A stretch of 64,000 bases of DNA, from positions 54,443 to 118,442 of the forward strand of contig JAEEQP010000004.1 in the NCBI GenBank assembly GCA_016285355.1. Direction: 5' to 3'. Below are positions 37,919 through 47,123 of this stretch, one piece after another (within the stretch, counting starts at the first letter, position 1; each line of letters starts with the position of its first letter). The position numbers and the translations under genes are program-made. Under the pieces are notes generated by a model that saw only the letters and a program-made list of their open reading frames with translations, was not told the DNA's origin and searched no databases. The stretch is from Bacteroidales bacterium (lineage in GTDB: Bacteria; Bacteroidota; Bacteroidia; Bacteroidales; F082).

Positions 37919-39008
37919 GAACCTTAAAGTCGTGATTAGTGGTGGTGGCACTGGCGGCCACATCTTTCCCGCCATCGCCATCGCCGATGCCTTGAAAAGG
38001 AGATTTCCCAAGGCCGACATCCTCTTTATCGGGGCCAAAGGCCGCATGGAGATGGAACGCGTGCCCAAAGCCGGCTACCCGATTGAAGGCCTGTGGATCA
38101 GCGGTTTCACCAAAGAAATCAAATCGCTCCTGTTGCCGCTGAAGCTCACGAGCAGCATCAACCACGCCATCGCCATCCTGAAACGCTTTAAGCCTGATGT
38201 AGTGATTGGAGTGGGCGGATTTGCCAGCGGGCCTACTTTAATGAGTGCCAACTACTTGCACATCCCCACCGTCATCCAGGAGCAAAACTCTTATCCAGGC
38301 AAGACCAACCGCAACGTGGGCAAGAAAGCCAAAGCCATCTGCGTGGCTTACGACCATCTCGACCAATGGTTCCCAGCCGAAAAAATACACTTCACCGGCA
38401 ATCCCTTGAGGGCCAACATCACCCTCAACGGTACCCGAGAAGAAGCCGCCGAATACTTCCATCTCGACCCGACCAAGCCAGTTGCCTTGCTCGTCGGTGG
38501 CAGCCAAGGCGCCTTGGGCATCAACAAAGGCATCAGCGCACAACTCGCCGCCTTCAAGGACAGCGACTTGCAACTCATTTGGCAGACCGGTAAGTTCTAT
38601 TTCGAACAAGCCCAGCAGGAAGTGAAGTCCTTGGGATTGGAGCAGCAAGTGAAACCCACCATCTTCATCGACCGCATGGATTTGGCCTACGGCTTGGCCG
38701 ATGTGGTCATCTCGCGTGCAGGCGCCATGTCGATTTCCGAATTGGCCTTGGTGCAGAAGCCGGTCATCTTCGTGCCGCTCCCGACGGCTGCCGAAGACCA
38801 CCAGACCAAGAACGCCCAACAACTCGTCGATGCCGAAGCGGCCATCATGGTGCGCAATGCGGACACGGAGAAAGAGCTTATTCCCACCTTGTTCAAACTC
38901 AGCGCGGACAAGGAATGGAAGAACAAACTGAGTACCAACATCGGCAAATTCGCGCGTCCGAATGCCGCCGATGATATTGTAAATGTGATTATTAAAGTAA
39001 TTAGTTAA
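37911..39008 (+). CDS. murG: MurG, lipid II-forming N-acetylglucosaminyltransferase
   Basis: A 365-residue GT-B glycosyltransferase that adds GlcNAc to lipid I on the inner membrane face. Conserved motifs are ISGGGTGGHIFPAIAIADAL at the start, GGFASGPTLMSA, VIQEQNSYPGKTNR, LVGGSQGALGIN, and the donor-binding region VISRAGAMSISEL and KPVIFVPLPTAAEDHQTKNA. The gene follows ftsW with an 8-nt overlap. The 70-bp gap after it contains a GTAGGGGCGACA repeat and no gene. Confidence 0.96.
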   Translation: MNENLKVVISGGGTGGHIFPAIAIADALKRRFPKADILFIGAKGRMEMERVPKAGYPIEGLWISGFTKEIKSLLLPLKLTSSINHAIAILKRFKPDVVIGVGGFASGPTLMSANYLHIPTVIQEQNSYPGKTNRNVGKKAKAICVAYDHLDQWFPAEKIHFTGNPLRANITLNGTREEAAEYFHLDPTKPVALLVGGSQGALGINKGISAQLAAFKDSDLQLIWQTGKFYFEQAQQEVKSLGLEQQVKPTIFIDRMDLAYGLADVVISRAGAMSISELALVQKPVIFVPLPTAAEDHQTKNAQQLVDAEAAIMVRNADTEKELIPTLFKLSADKEWKNKLSTNIGKFARPNAADDIVNVIIKVIS

Positions 39009-39078
39009 AGCCAGCCCCGTAGGGGCGACAGATATTAAGCAAGCGGTGTAAACCCCTGCCTCTGAAAAACGGAACAAA

Positions 39079-40419
39079 ATGAATAAAGGAGAAGGACATA
39101 CCATCTACATGTTAGGCATAGGCGGCATAGGCATGAGCGCCTTGGCTCGTTACTACCACAGTCAGGGCTACGCCATCGCTGGCTACGACCGTACCCCTTC
39201 CCCACTCACCAAACAATTGGAAGATGAGGGCATGGCAATCCATTATGAAGACAACACAACCTTATTGCCTGCCCTCATTGAAATTGTCATCTACACCCCT
39301 GCCGTACCACACGACCTCAAGGAATTTGAAGCCCTTAAAAAGCGAAATATAAAGATTATGAAACGCTCCGAGGCTTTGGGCTTAATCTCGGAGCACCACT
39401 TCACCATCGCCGTGGCTGGTACTCACGGAAAGACTACCACCACGGCCATGGTTGCCCACATCCTGAACCAGTGCGGCAAGAACACTACCGCATTCATCGG
39501 AGGCATTGCCAATAACTTTGAGAGCAACCTGTTGCTCAGCAAGGAAAAAGAAAGTCTTCTCGTCGTCGAAGCCGACGAATTTGACCGTTCCTTCCTGCAT
39601 CTCCATCCTGAAGTCAGCATCATCAACTCCATCGATGCCGACCACTTGGACATCTACGGCGACAAGAAACATCTGGTGGACAGCTTCAACGACTTTGCTC
39701 ATCTCACCGAGCAGAAAGTCATCGTCAAGGAAGGCTTGGACATCGCCACCGACAAAGGAATCCGCTTCGGCTTTGGCGAAAGCTGTGACTATCGCGCTGA
39801 AATCATCAAGTCGGAAAAGGGCATCACCGACTTCATCATCAACGGTGAAGGCCAAAAGACCGAGGTTCGTCTGCCTATGGCGGGTAATCACAACGTGTTG
39901 AACGCTACGGCAGCTTTCGTCGCCGCAAGGCAAATCGGGCTTGCCCCAAAAGCCATCGCCGAGGCTTTGGCCACCTTCAAAGGTGTGAAACGTCGTTTCG
40001 ATATCCACGTCAACAACGAAAAACATTGCTACATTGATGATTACGCCCATCATCCCGAGGAAATCCGTTCCTGCCTGTCGGCGGTGAGGTCATCCTTCCC
40101 TGAGAAGCGCATCACGCTCGTCTTCCAGCCCCATCTCTTCAGCCGCACCCGCGACTTCATGGAGGAGTTTGCCGAGGTTTTGGCTATGGCCGACGAGCTC
40201 ATCCTTTTGGACATCTACCCTGCCCGCGAGCTGCCCATCGAAGGCATCACCTCACAAGCCCTATTAAATAAGGTGCAGATGGATGACAAGAAGCTATGTC
40301 AAAAAGCCGAACTCCTCGACTTAATCGACCATAAACGTCCCGAGTTGCTCATCACTATGGGTGCCGGCGACATCGACCGTTTTGTTGAACCTTTAGAAAA
40401 AATGATAAATACATGGTAA
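39079..40419 (+). CDS. murC: UDP-N-acetylmuramate-L-alanine ligase MurC
   Basis: A 446-residue Mur ligase, full length. The N-terminal domain has YMLGIGGIGMSALARYY, the ATP loop is VAGTHGKTTTTAMVAH (about 115-130), VEADEFDRSFLHL and SIDADHLDIYGD are in the central domain, and FDIHVNNEKHCYIDDYAHHP starts the C-terminal domain. It adds L-alanine to UDP-MurNAc, the step before MurD. That MurC keeps all three domains makes the truncated MurD neighbour stand out. The gene overlaps ftsQ by 7 nt. Confidence 0.96.
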   Translation: MNKGEGHTIYMLGIGGIGMSALARYYHSQGYAIAGYDRTPSPLTKQLEDEGMAIHYEDNTTLLPALIEIVIYTPAVPHDLKEFEALKKRNIKIMKRSEALGLISEHHFTIAVAGTHGKTTTTAMVAHILNQCGKNTTAFIGGIANNFESNLLLSKEKESLLVVEADEFDRSFLHLHPEVSIINSIDADHLDIYGDKKHLVDSFNDFAHLTEQKVIVKEGLDIATDKGIRFGFGESCDYRAEIIKSEKGITDFIINGEGQKTEVRLPMAGNHNVLNATAAFVAARQIGLAPKAIAEALATFKGVKRRFDIHVNNEKHCYIDDYAHHPEEIRSCLSAVRSSFPEKRITLVFQPHLFSRTRDFMEEFAEVLAMADELILLDIYPARELPIEGITSQALLNKVQMDDKKLCQKAELLDLIDHKRPELLITMGAGDIDRFVEPLEKMINTW

Positions 40420-41177
40420 AGAATATATTAAGCATAGTAGTTTGGGTCTTAACGGCCGCAGCATTGGTCGCCTTGTTCGTCTTCGCGAGGGAGAACTACT
40501 TAGAGAAGCCCATCCAGTCCGTCACCCTGATTCCTGAATCGGACAGCGGATTTGTCAAGCAGAGCGTGCTGCACGACGAAATTGCAGCAATGTGCGTCAA
40601 CAAGAAAGTCGGTACCGCCAACATGTTGGAAATCCAGCAGAAACTGAACAACAACCCTTGGATTGAGAGCAACACTTCCTACATCGACCTCGACGGACAT
40701 CTGAATGTCAGCTTCAAGGAGTACGAGCCTCAACTCAGGATTTTCGGGAAAGACGGACGTTCCGTTTACCTCACCAACGAAGGCACGGTGATTCCCTCAA
40801 GCAGCATCTATACCCCTTACGTGCTGATTGCCAGTGGCAATTTCGACCTCCAAAACGACTCGACTGCCTACCAGCTCAACGACTCCATCCAGCAAGACAT
40901 CAACCTCATCAAGGCCTTACAATGGTTCAAGGCCATCCATAGCAACAACTTCATCAAGAATTGCATCGGTCAGCTGTATTGCAACTCAAAGAACGAGTTT
41001 GAGCTCACCGTCAGAGGCATCGAGGCGAAAGTGATTGTGGGCGACACCTGCATCGCCGCGGACAAGCTGAAACGCTTGGAAACCTTCATGAAGCAACGCA
41101 TCAACAACCAAGAGACCAAGACCTTCAAAAGCATCAACCTGAAATTCAAAAATCAAATAGTCTGTACAAAACAATAA
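40413..41177 (+). CDS. ftsQ: Cell division protein FtsQ
   Basis: A 254-residue bitopic protein with a short cytoplasmic start, a membrane helix (ILSIVVWVLTAAALVALFVF) and a periplasmic region. In the usual FtsQ order this should hold a POTRA domain (about 35-105; LEIQQKLNNNPWIESNTSYI) and a beta domain. The segment NNPWIESNTSYIDLDGHLNVS is typical of Bacteroidota FtsQ. It forms the divisome complex with FtsL and FtsB. It lies between murC and ftsA, its standard place. Confidence 0.88.
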   Translation: MVKNILSIVVWVLTAAALVALFVFARENYLEKPIQSVTLIPESDSGFVKQSVLHDEIAAMCVNKKVGTANMLEIQQKLNNNPWIESNTSYIDLDGHLNVSFKEYEPQLRIFGKDGRSVYLTNEGTVIPSSSIYTPYVLIASGNFDLQNDSTAYQLNDSIQQDINLIKALQWFKAIHSNNFIKNCIGQLYCNSKNEFELTVRGIEAKVIVGDTCIAADKLKRLETFMKQRINNQETKTFKSINLKFKNQIVCTKQ

Positions 41178-41181
41178 AGCT

Positions 41182-42546
41182 ATGAGTGAAGGAAAAATTA
41201 TCGTCGGATTGGACATCGGCACAACCAAAGTGGCCTGCATCGTGGGCCAAAAAGCCGAGAACGGAAAAATTGAGATCCTCGGGTATGGCAAGACCATATC
41301 CACAGGAGTAAAAAGAGGCGTGGTGACCAACATCTTTGATACCGTCGAAGCCATCAAGACCGCGGTCAAACAGGCCTCAGACCAGTCGGGAGTGGAAATC
41401 AACCGCGTCAGTGTAGGTATTGCGGGTCAGCATATCAAAAGCCTGCAACACCGTGGCGTGCTGATGCGCGACAACCACGAAACCGAGATTACGGAGGCCG
41501 AACTTGAACGCCTGCGCAACGACACGTTCAAAATCAACATGACCCCTGGCGAGGAAATCATTGACGTCATTCGTCAGGACACCTACGTGGACGGCGAACC
41601 CGCCTCCAACCCCGTGGGCATGTTGGGAAACAAAATCGAAGCAAACTTCCACGTCATCATCGGCCAGACCTCCGCTGCGAAAAACATCATCAAGTGCATC
41701 GAAAGTGCAGGTTTGGAGATGGACTACATGGTGCTTGAGCCTATCGCGTCGGCCCAAGCCGTGTTGGACGAAGAAGAAAAAGACGCCGGCGTGGTTCTGG
41801 TCGACATCGGCGGCGGCACCACTGACATCGCCATCTTCAAAGACAAGAAAATCCAGCACACCGCCGTGATTCCCTTTGGCGGCAACATCATCACCGAGGA
41901 CATCTGCACTGGCTGCTCCATCATCAAACACTACGCCGAAGAGGTGAAAGTGAAGTTCGGGTCGGCCTTGGCCAGCGAAAACCGCGATGATGAAGTGGTC
42001 TCCATCCCAGGCATCAGAGGCAGGGAACCCAAGGAAATCTCTTTCAAGAACTTAGCCCACATCATTCAGGCCCGCTTGGAAGAAATCTTCGAATTGGTGA
42101 ACTACGAAATCCAAAAGGCCAAAGCCGACAACCAACTCATCGCCGGCATCGTTCTCACAGGCGGTGGTGCCATGATGCGTCACATCCAGCAATTGGCCGA
42201 GTTCAAGACCGGTTTGGAGGTACGCATCGGCTATCCCAACGAGCATCTCAACCAAACCAAGATGAAGGAATTGTCGAGCCCCATGTATTCCACCAGCATC
42301 GGTATCGTCATCGAAACCATCGCCCGCATGGAACACGACGAGTACCTGCATGAGTCGGAAGAAGCCGAAAAACGGAGAATTGAGCGGGAAGGAAAAGTGG
42401 TGGTCCCAGACTCACAAACCGAAACGACCAAAACCACGGTTGAAGAGGAAGAGAAAAACGATAAAAAGAAAAAGAAAAAAGTTATCGATTTGAAAAAAAT
42501 CGTAACTTCGTTCACTGAATTTTTCACTCCAGACAACATTGAATAA
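41182..42546 (+). CDS. ftsA: Cell division protein FtsA
   Basis: A 454-residue actin-like ATPase that anchors FtsZ to the membrane. Phosphate-binding motifs are GLDIGTTKVACIVG at the start, VLVDIGGGTTDIAIF (about 203-217) and IVLTGGGAMMRHI (about 323-335). The 1C subdomain follows the first strand, with RGVVTNIFDTVEAIK. The C-terminal end (VIDLKKIVTSFTEFFTP) is an amphipathic helix for membrane attachment, after a basic and acidic linker. Its last codons overlap an out-of-frame extension of ftsZ; the real ftsZ start is 20 bp later. Confidence 0.95.
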   Translation: MSEGKIIVGLDIGTTKVACIVGQKAENGKIEILGYGKTISTGVKRGVVTNIFDTVEAIKTAVKQASDQSGVEINRVSVGIAGQHIKSLQHRGVLMRDNHETEITEAELERLRNDTFKINMTPGEEIIDVIRQDTYVDGEPASNPVGMLGNKIEANFHVIIGQTSAAKNIIKCIESAGLEMDYMVLEPIASAQAVLDEEEKDAGVVLVDIGGGTTDIAIFKDKKIQHTAVIPFGGNIITEDICTGCSIIKHYAEEVKVKFGSALASENRDDEVVSIPGIRGREPKEISFKNLAHIIQARLEEIFELVNYEIQKAKADNQLIAGIVLTGGGAMMRHIQQLAEFKTGLEVRIGYPNEHLNQTKMKELSSPMYSTSIGIVIETIARMEHDEYLHESEEAEKRRIEREGKVVVPDSQTETTKTTVEEEEKNDKKKKKKVIDLKKIVTSFTEFFTPDNIE

Positions 42547-42565
42547 CCCTCAAAAACAGCAAGAT

Positions 42566-44308
42566 ATGGCAGACGATTACTCAAATATCAACTCGCAGAA
42601 CGAGATGTTCAAGCCTGTTGGAGTGGAAAAGCCAAACTATATCAAGGTCATCGGCGTGGGCGGTGGCGGTGGCAATGCCGTCAACCACATGATGGAAGAA
42701 GGCATTCAGGGGGTTGATTTCGTCCTTTGCAACACTGACTATCAAGCCCTTTTGAAGAGCCAAGTCAAAACGACGGTCCATCTTGGCAAGCGCGAGTTGG
42801 GTGCTGGCAACGACCCCAACATTGGTCGCGAGGCCGCCGAGATGAGCCGCGACGAGATTGAAGCCCTGTTGGACGATGACACCAAGATGCTGTTTGTCAC
42901 CGCTGGTATGGGTGGTGGGACAGGTACAGGAGCCGCGCCTGTGGTCGCCAAATTGGCCAAGGACAAAGGCATCCTCACCGTGGGCATCGTGACCATGCCG
43001 ATGGAAAGAGAAGGCCGCCGCCGCAAACTGCAAGCTTTGGCGGGTATTGAGGAACTGAAAAAGTGCGTCGACACGCTCATCCTCATCAGCACCGACAAAC
43101 TCCGCGATCAATACGGCAACATGAAGCTTTCCGAAGCCTTCAAGAAGGCTGATGATGTGTTGGCTACAGCCGCTCGTGGCATTGCTGAAATCATCACCGT
43201 CCCGGGTTATGTCAACGTCGACTTCGAGGATGTCAAGACTGTGATGAAGGACAGCGGCAAGGCCATCATGGGTGCCGGTGTCGCCGAGGGTGAAAACAGA
43301 GCCGAAAAAGCCATCAAGGATGCCATCCACTCGCCTTTGCTCAACGATTCCAACATCGAAGGCGCAAAGAACATCCTGCTTTACATCACCTCAGGCACCA
43401 ACGAAGTCTCCTTGGACGAGGTGGACGAAATCCTCGAAATCGCCCAGAACGCCTGCGGCAACAACTCCGATGTCATCTGGGGCAACGGCACCGACGAAAG
43501 CCTCGGCGAATCCCTCAGCGTGACCCTGATTGCCACTGGTTTCAACCACGATGCGAAGCCCTACACCTCCATCCTGAACGAGAAAAAGGCCGACACACCG
43601 CTTACACCTAAAAAAGTTTACGGTTTGGACGGAACCATCAAAGGCGAACAACCTGTAAGTCAGCCAAGCCAGACCAAGGAAACCGTGGCTCCTATCGTTG
43701 AGGACGCACAGCCCATCCAACCTGAGGCAAAAGCACCGGTAGTGAAACCTGAAGTGAAACACGAGGAAAGAACCGTACATTCCCTGTTCACGCCTGAAGA
43801 GCCTAAGATCGTTGAGCCTGTAGAAACGCCGACCGAGACAGTTGAGGACGACATGCCCGACTTTGAGCCTATCATCGAGCCCACGCCCGCAGCCCCTATA
43901 CAAGAGACACCTTCCACTGTTCACTATGAAGAAGAGCGTCCCACCGTCAGGGTCTTCGACAATCCTTTCCGCTTGGAAAGCAACGATGACGAGGGTTTCG
44001 AAATCACTTCCAGAATCATCACGCAGGAAGAAGTGAAAGCCAAAGCAGAGCAGCAAGTTGCGCTGTTGGAAGCAAAGAAAGCCAAGGAGTTAGACCCCAA
44101 GGAGCAACTGAAGAAGCAGCGTCTTCGCGCCTTGAGTATGAATTTCAGGACCGCTCGCGGTTTGGAGGAGCTTGAAAACCAGCCCGCCTATCTGCGCCGC
44201 AACGTTGAAATCAGCCATGCCGACACCGACGAAGGCTTGTCGCAGTATTCAACTTCCAAGAACGGCATCAGCGGGGAGAACTCCTACCTTCACAAAAACG
44301 TAGATTGA
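42566..44308 (+). CDS. ftsZ: Cell division GTPase FtsZ
   Basis: 580 residues from the ATG at 42566. The tubulin-like GTPase carries KVIGVGGGGGNAVNHM (about 28-43), the T3/T4 loops with AGMGGGTGTGAAPVVA (about 111-126) and the T7 region VNVDFEDVKTVM. After about residue 335 there is a long Pro/Glu/Thr-rich linker of about 150 residues. A conserved C-terminal element PAYLRRNV follows, where the Bacteroidota FtsZ tail binds FtsA, and then an extra tail of about 35 residues ends the protein. FtsZ forms the division ring. It is the last gene of the dcw cluster and is followed by a terminator. Confidence 0.97.
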   Translation: MADDYSNINSQNEMFKPVGVEKPNYIKVIGVGGGGGNAVNHMMEEGIQGVDFVLCNTDYQALLKSQVKTTVHLGKRELGAGNDPNIGREAAEMSRDEIEALLDDDTKMLFVTAGMGGGTGTGAAPVVAKLAKDKGILTVGIVTMPMEREGRRRKLQALAGIEELKKCVDTLILISTDKLRDQYGNMKLSEAFKKADDVLATAARGIAEIITVPGYVNVDFEDVKTVMKDSGKAIMGAGVAEGENRAEKAIKDAIHSPLLNDSNIEGAKNILLYITSGTNEVSLDEVDEILEIAQNACGNNSDVIWGNGTDESLGESLSVTLIATGFNHDAKPYTSILNEKKADTPLTPKKVYGLDGTIKGEQPVSQPSQTKETVAPIVEDAQPIQPEAKAPVVKPEVKHEERTVHSLFTPEEPKIVEPVETPTETVEDDMPDFEPIIEPTPAAPIQETPSTVHYEEERPTVRVFDNPFRLESNDDEGFEITSRIITQEEVKAKAEQQVALLEAKKAKELDPKEQLKKQRLRALSMNFRTARGLEELENQPAYLRRNVEISHADTDEGLSQYSTSKNGISGENSYLHKNVD

Positions 44309-44338
44309 AACCAAGTACAGACTTTATAATCCGACGTT

Positions 44339-44378
44339 GCAGACGGACTTCCTTTTTGGGGAGTCCGTTTGTCTTTAT
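44339..44378 (+). terminator. Terminator of the dcw cluster
   Basis: ACGGACTTCC and GGGGAGTCCGT form a stem of about ten pairs around TTTTT, followed by TTGTCTTTAT. It lies 33 bp after ftsZ. Confidence 0.7.
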
Positions 44379-44432
44379 CTCAACATCTTCCTATGATTTT
44401 GTTGTATTCATAAAATGTAAATACCTTCAGAA

Positions 44433-45806
44433 TCAGTTGTTCTCATACATCTTCCTCACCCTTTCCTCCAAATACCTTTCTGGCGAAGGTGCTGGGGCCT
44501 CTCCGATTTTGTTGCCCTTGCGGATGAGGATGTACTCGGGGAAGGTGCGCACGTTGTAAGCTTCCAAAAGGAGGATGTTGTCGCCGAGGTCTAAGAGTGG
44601 CCAGTCTTGCCTCTTCTCCGTGAACTGTTGCTTGAAAAAGTCCATCCTGTCGTGTGTGGCGATGGTGAGGATTTGCACGCTATCTTGCCACTGATAGTGC
44701 AGGCTCCGCAATTCGGCAAACTGATGTTCGCTGACGGGCGACATGCCGTCCACGAACTGCAACAGCACTAAACCGTCCTTGAAATCCGAGAGGCTGACAT
44801 CTTTGCCGTCGCGGTCTTTCAAAGTGAACTCGGGAGCATCAGTACCAGGGGCAAGGCGGCTGTATTTCGTGAAGAAATCACCGATGATGGTCTTGTGCTC
44901 GGGATATTTCGTCTGAGCCTTAATATAATTAAGGTGGTCTTTGGCGAGGCGGCTTGTGCCACGGTCACCGTAGCAGAATTTCTGCAAGTTATAGATGGTG
45001 ATGAGTTCGGCCAAGCGTGGGTTCTTCGCCATAAGCGGGTCGGTGTCTAAGTATTTTTTGAAGGTAGCAGGGCCTTCGGCAAAGGCATCATTCAGCAGGT
45101 GATTGTCGTAGGCTGCATTGTTGAAGTAGCCGTCAAATAATTCCTTGAACAGGTCGATATAGGCACTCTGAGTATAGAGCACAGGCTGTCCGTCAAAGTA
45201 TTCCTTGATGATTTTCTTGCCACCGTCGGTGCTGATACCCAGTCGGATGGCTGCAATTTTGTAACGGTTGTGGTTCTTCACATAGTCCGATTTGATGTCG
45301 GACACCTCGCGACTGATGGCATTCTGGATGGAGTCGATGTAACGCAACTGCCGCCCACGATAGATTTGGTTGAAATGCTCAATCATGTAGCCGCTGATGA
45401 TTTCTTCGGAATAGATGATTTGGCGATAGATGCCTTGGTCGGTGGCACGTTTCACGCGGATGGTGGGCAATTCTTTCTCAAAATAGGAGACGTTCTCTTG
45501 CTTCTCAGGCACAATGATTTCAATGTCGTAGGTAGCATTGGGCGTTAGGATTATATCGACATATTCCAATCCGACATAGATGCGGGCAGGCAGGATTTGT
45601 TTCACGCTGCCTTCGAGGATGAAATGGCCCTTGTGGTCGGTTTGGCTTTGGTCAAGCAAGATGCCGGTTTCATTGAGGAGGTCTTCATAAACGAAAAGCC
45701 GCATCAAGGTTTCGGTTTTGTTGCTTCGACCCGTAATGGTCACATTCTGAGCATTTAAGCCCAAAAACAAAAAAGCAAAAAAGGTTGTAATGATCCAACG
45801 TTTCAT
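44433..45806 (-). CDS. Secreted thioredoxin-fold protein lacking the CxxC motif
   Basis: A 457-residue protein; signal peptide to about LNAQN. The N-terminal part (about 22-110) is a DUF4369-like beta domain (ITGRSNKTETLMRLFVY, LEGSVKQILPARIYVG), a helical middle follows, and the last ~140 residues are AhpC/TlpA-like (APEFTLKDRDGKDVSLSDFK). Where thioredoxin-like proteins carry WCxxC the sequence is FVDGMSPVSEHQ (351-362), with no cysteine. It therefore cannot be a disulfide reductase by the usual mechanism. It is encoded 26 bp downstream of coaD on the same strand, so probably from the same transcript. Confidence 0.75.
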   Translation of the reverse strand: MKRWIITTFFAFLFLGLNAQNVTITGRSNKTETLMRLFVYEDLLNETGILLDQSQTDHKGHFILEGSVKQILPARIYVGLEYVDIILTPNATYDIEIIVPEKQENVSYFEKELPTIRVKRATDQGIYRQIIYSEEIISGYMIEHFNQIYRGRQLRYIDSIQNAISREVSDIKSDYVKNHNRYKIAAIRLGISTDGGKKIIKEYFDGQPVLYTQSAYIDLFKELFDGYFNNAAYDNHLLNDAFAEGPATFKKYLDTDPLMAKNPRLAELITIYNLQKFCYGDRGTSRLAKDHLNYIKAQTKYPEHKTIIGDFFTKYSRLAPGTDAPEFTLKDRDGKDVSLSDFKDGLVLLQFVDGMSPVSEHQFAELRSLHYQWQDSVQILTIATHDRMDFFKQQFTEKRQDWPLLDLGDNILLLEAYNVRTFPEYILIRKGNKIGEAPAPSPERYLEERVRKMYENN

Positions 45807-45832
45807 GCTCTGAAAACGAGGAAAGCTTGGAA

Positions 45833-46303
45833 TTATTGCTTTTCGGGCAACTTCACTTCAACAGGCAGGAATTTGGAGGTATCGCCACCGTTTTTGTAGA
45901 TGTCGCGGACGACGCTCGACGACACACCCACCAATTCGCTCTCGGTGAGGAGGAAGATGGTTTCCAACTCGGGGTGCAGGCGTTTGTTGGCATGGCCGAT
46001 CATGTTCTCGTATTCGAAGTCGCTGCCGCAACGCAGACCACGGATGATGACGTTGGCGCCCACTTTCTTGCAAAAGTCGGCGGTAAGGCCTTCGTAGCTC
46101 TCCACTTTCACTTGTGGATAGTCGGCGAAGACGGCTTTACACCATGCGATGCGGTCTTGCAACTCAAAGGTGGAGCGTTTTTCCATGTTGATGCCAACGG
46201 CGACATAGATTTCGTCGAACATAGGGAGGGCGCGCAATACGATGGAACGATGACCCAAGGTGATGGGGTCGAAGGAACCGGGGAAAACGGCTATTCTTTT
46301 CAT
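45833..46303 (-). CDS. coaD: Phosphopantetheine adenylyltransferase CoaD
   Basis: 156 residues from the ATG at 46303 (MKRIAVFPGSFDPITLGH). The nucleotidyltransferase motif SFDPITLGHRSI, RGLRCGSDFEYENMI and the C-terminal VSSSVVRDIY (ISSTxVR equivalent) identify CoaD, which converts 4'-phosphopantetheine to dephospho-CoA. The length is typical. An upstream in-frame extension of seven residues is not needed. The gene is followed by the thioredoxin-fold gene on the same strand. Confidence 0.95.
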   Translation of the reverse strand: MKRIAVFPGSFDPITLGHRSIVLRALPMFDEIYVAVGINMEKRSTFELQDRIAWCKAVFADYPQVKVESYEGLTADFCKKVGANVIIRGLRCGSDFEYENMIGHANKRLHPELETIFLLTESELVGVSSSVVRDIYKNGGDTSKFLPVEVKLPEKQ

Positions 46304-46334
46304 TGATTTTCTGTTTTTAACCAACTGCCACTTT

Positions 46335-46410
46335 ACGTCATTGCGAGGAGGAACGACGAAGCAATCTATATACTGGCTTTCTGGACTGCTTCGTGCCTCG
46401 CAGTGACGCG
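46335..46410. repeat. Repeat family B, copy 2
   Basis: An imperfect palindrome with ends ACGTCATTGCGAGGAGG and GCCTCGCAGTGACGCG. Read on the minus strand it matches the inner unit of the element at 12272-12353 over about 80 bp. It sits between the Nudix gene and coaD and could be an untranslated mobile palindrome. Confidence 0.7.
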
Positions 46411-46448
46411 AAGCGCGTTCTGACTATCAGATTCGGCTTGCAAAAGTA

Positions 46449-47075
46449 TCATTTCGTAACGACTTGGCGCAAATCTTTCGCCAAAATTTCACTGATAGAA
46501 CGGAAAGTATTTTTCAGGAAGTCCTCAATTTCTTCATTTCCAATCAGTTTTATCTCTGTAATGCCTTCCTCGGTCTGCGGCTTGGGTTGGATGGACTCTT
46601 CGCTTTCCATCAGGTACCAATAGGTGCGTTTCAACTTCCATTCCTCATGTTCCAAATAGCAATGCCAAGTGGAAGGCAACTCTTTGACGATGTGCAGTTT
46701 GCCGATGCCTGTTTCTTCCTCCACCTCGCGCAAAGCGGCTTGTTCAGGGTTCTCACCTTTTTCTATATGCCCTTTGGGCAGGTCAGGGATGCTGTGGCGC
46801 ACTATACTGACAAATTTGCCGTCTTTGACAACGACACCACCCGCCGCTGGAGCCATCTTAAAGGTCTCATTCAGGGCTAAAGACACGGCATTTTCGCCCA
46901 CTTCGTGGATGAAAGTATCGCAAGGGTCATAGTCATCAAGCCATTCTGGAAAAAAATCGCACAACAGTTCGGCATCGTATCTGTCAGATTCTTGGATTGT
47001 TGCGTCAAGTTTCAAAGAATTACCCTCAATTTTTGGAAAAATCAAGGCTTTATTTTCGTGAAAAATCTTGTACAT
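46449..47075 (-). CDS. Nudix hydrolase
   Basis: I choose the ATG at 47075, giving MYKIFHENK, the usual start of this Bacteroidota Nudix group (208 residues); a start at 47099 would be almost leaderless. The Nudix box is complete: GHIEKGE, then REVEEETGI after the conserved spacing (Gx5Ex7REUxEExGU). The N-terminal ~90 residues are a separate domain without a recognised name. The box predicts hydrolysis of a nucleoside diphosphate linked to another group; the substrate cannot be read from the sequence. The promoter lies inside the 5' region shared with pyrE. Confidence 0.85.
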   Translation of the reverse strand: MYKIFHENKALIFPKIEGNSLKLDATIQESDRYDAELLCDFFPEWLDDYDPCDTFIHEVGENAVSLALNETFKMAPAAGGVVVKDGKFVSIVRHSIPDLPKGHIEKGENPEQAALREVEEETGIGKLHIVKELPSTWHCYLEHEEWKLKRTYWYLMESEESIQPKPQTEEGITEIKLIGNEEIEDFLKNTFRSISEILAKDLRQVVTK

Positions 47076-47116
47076 TTGTAGCCTGTTTTGAACGTTCATT
47101 TTAGGCGACAAATATA
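47071..47116. promoter_or_regulatory. Overlapping divergent promoters of the Nudix gene and pyrE
   Basis: A -7 box TACATTTG on the plus strand (47071-47078) serves pyrE, whose ATG is at 47124. A TATATTTG on the minus strand (47109-47116) serves the Nudix gene. The boxes cross over, so the two transcripts should overlap by roughly 15-20 nt at their 5' ends. Confidence 0.55.
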
Positions 47117-47123
47117 CGATTTT

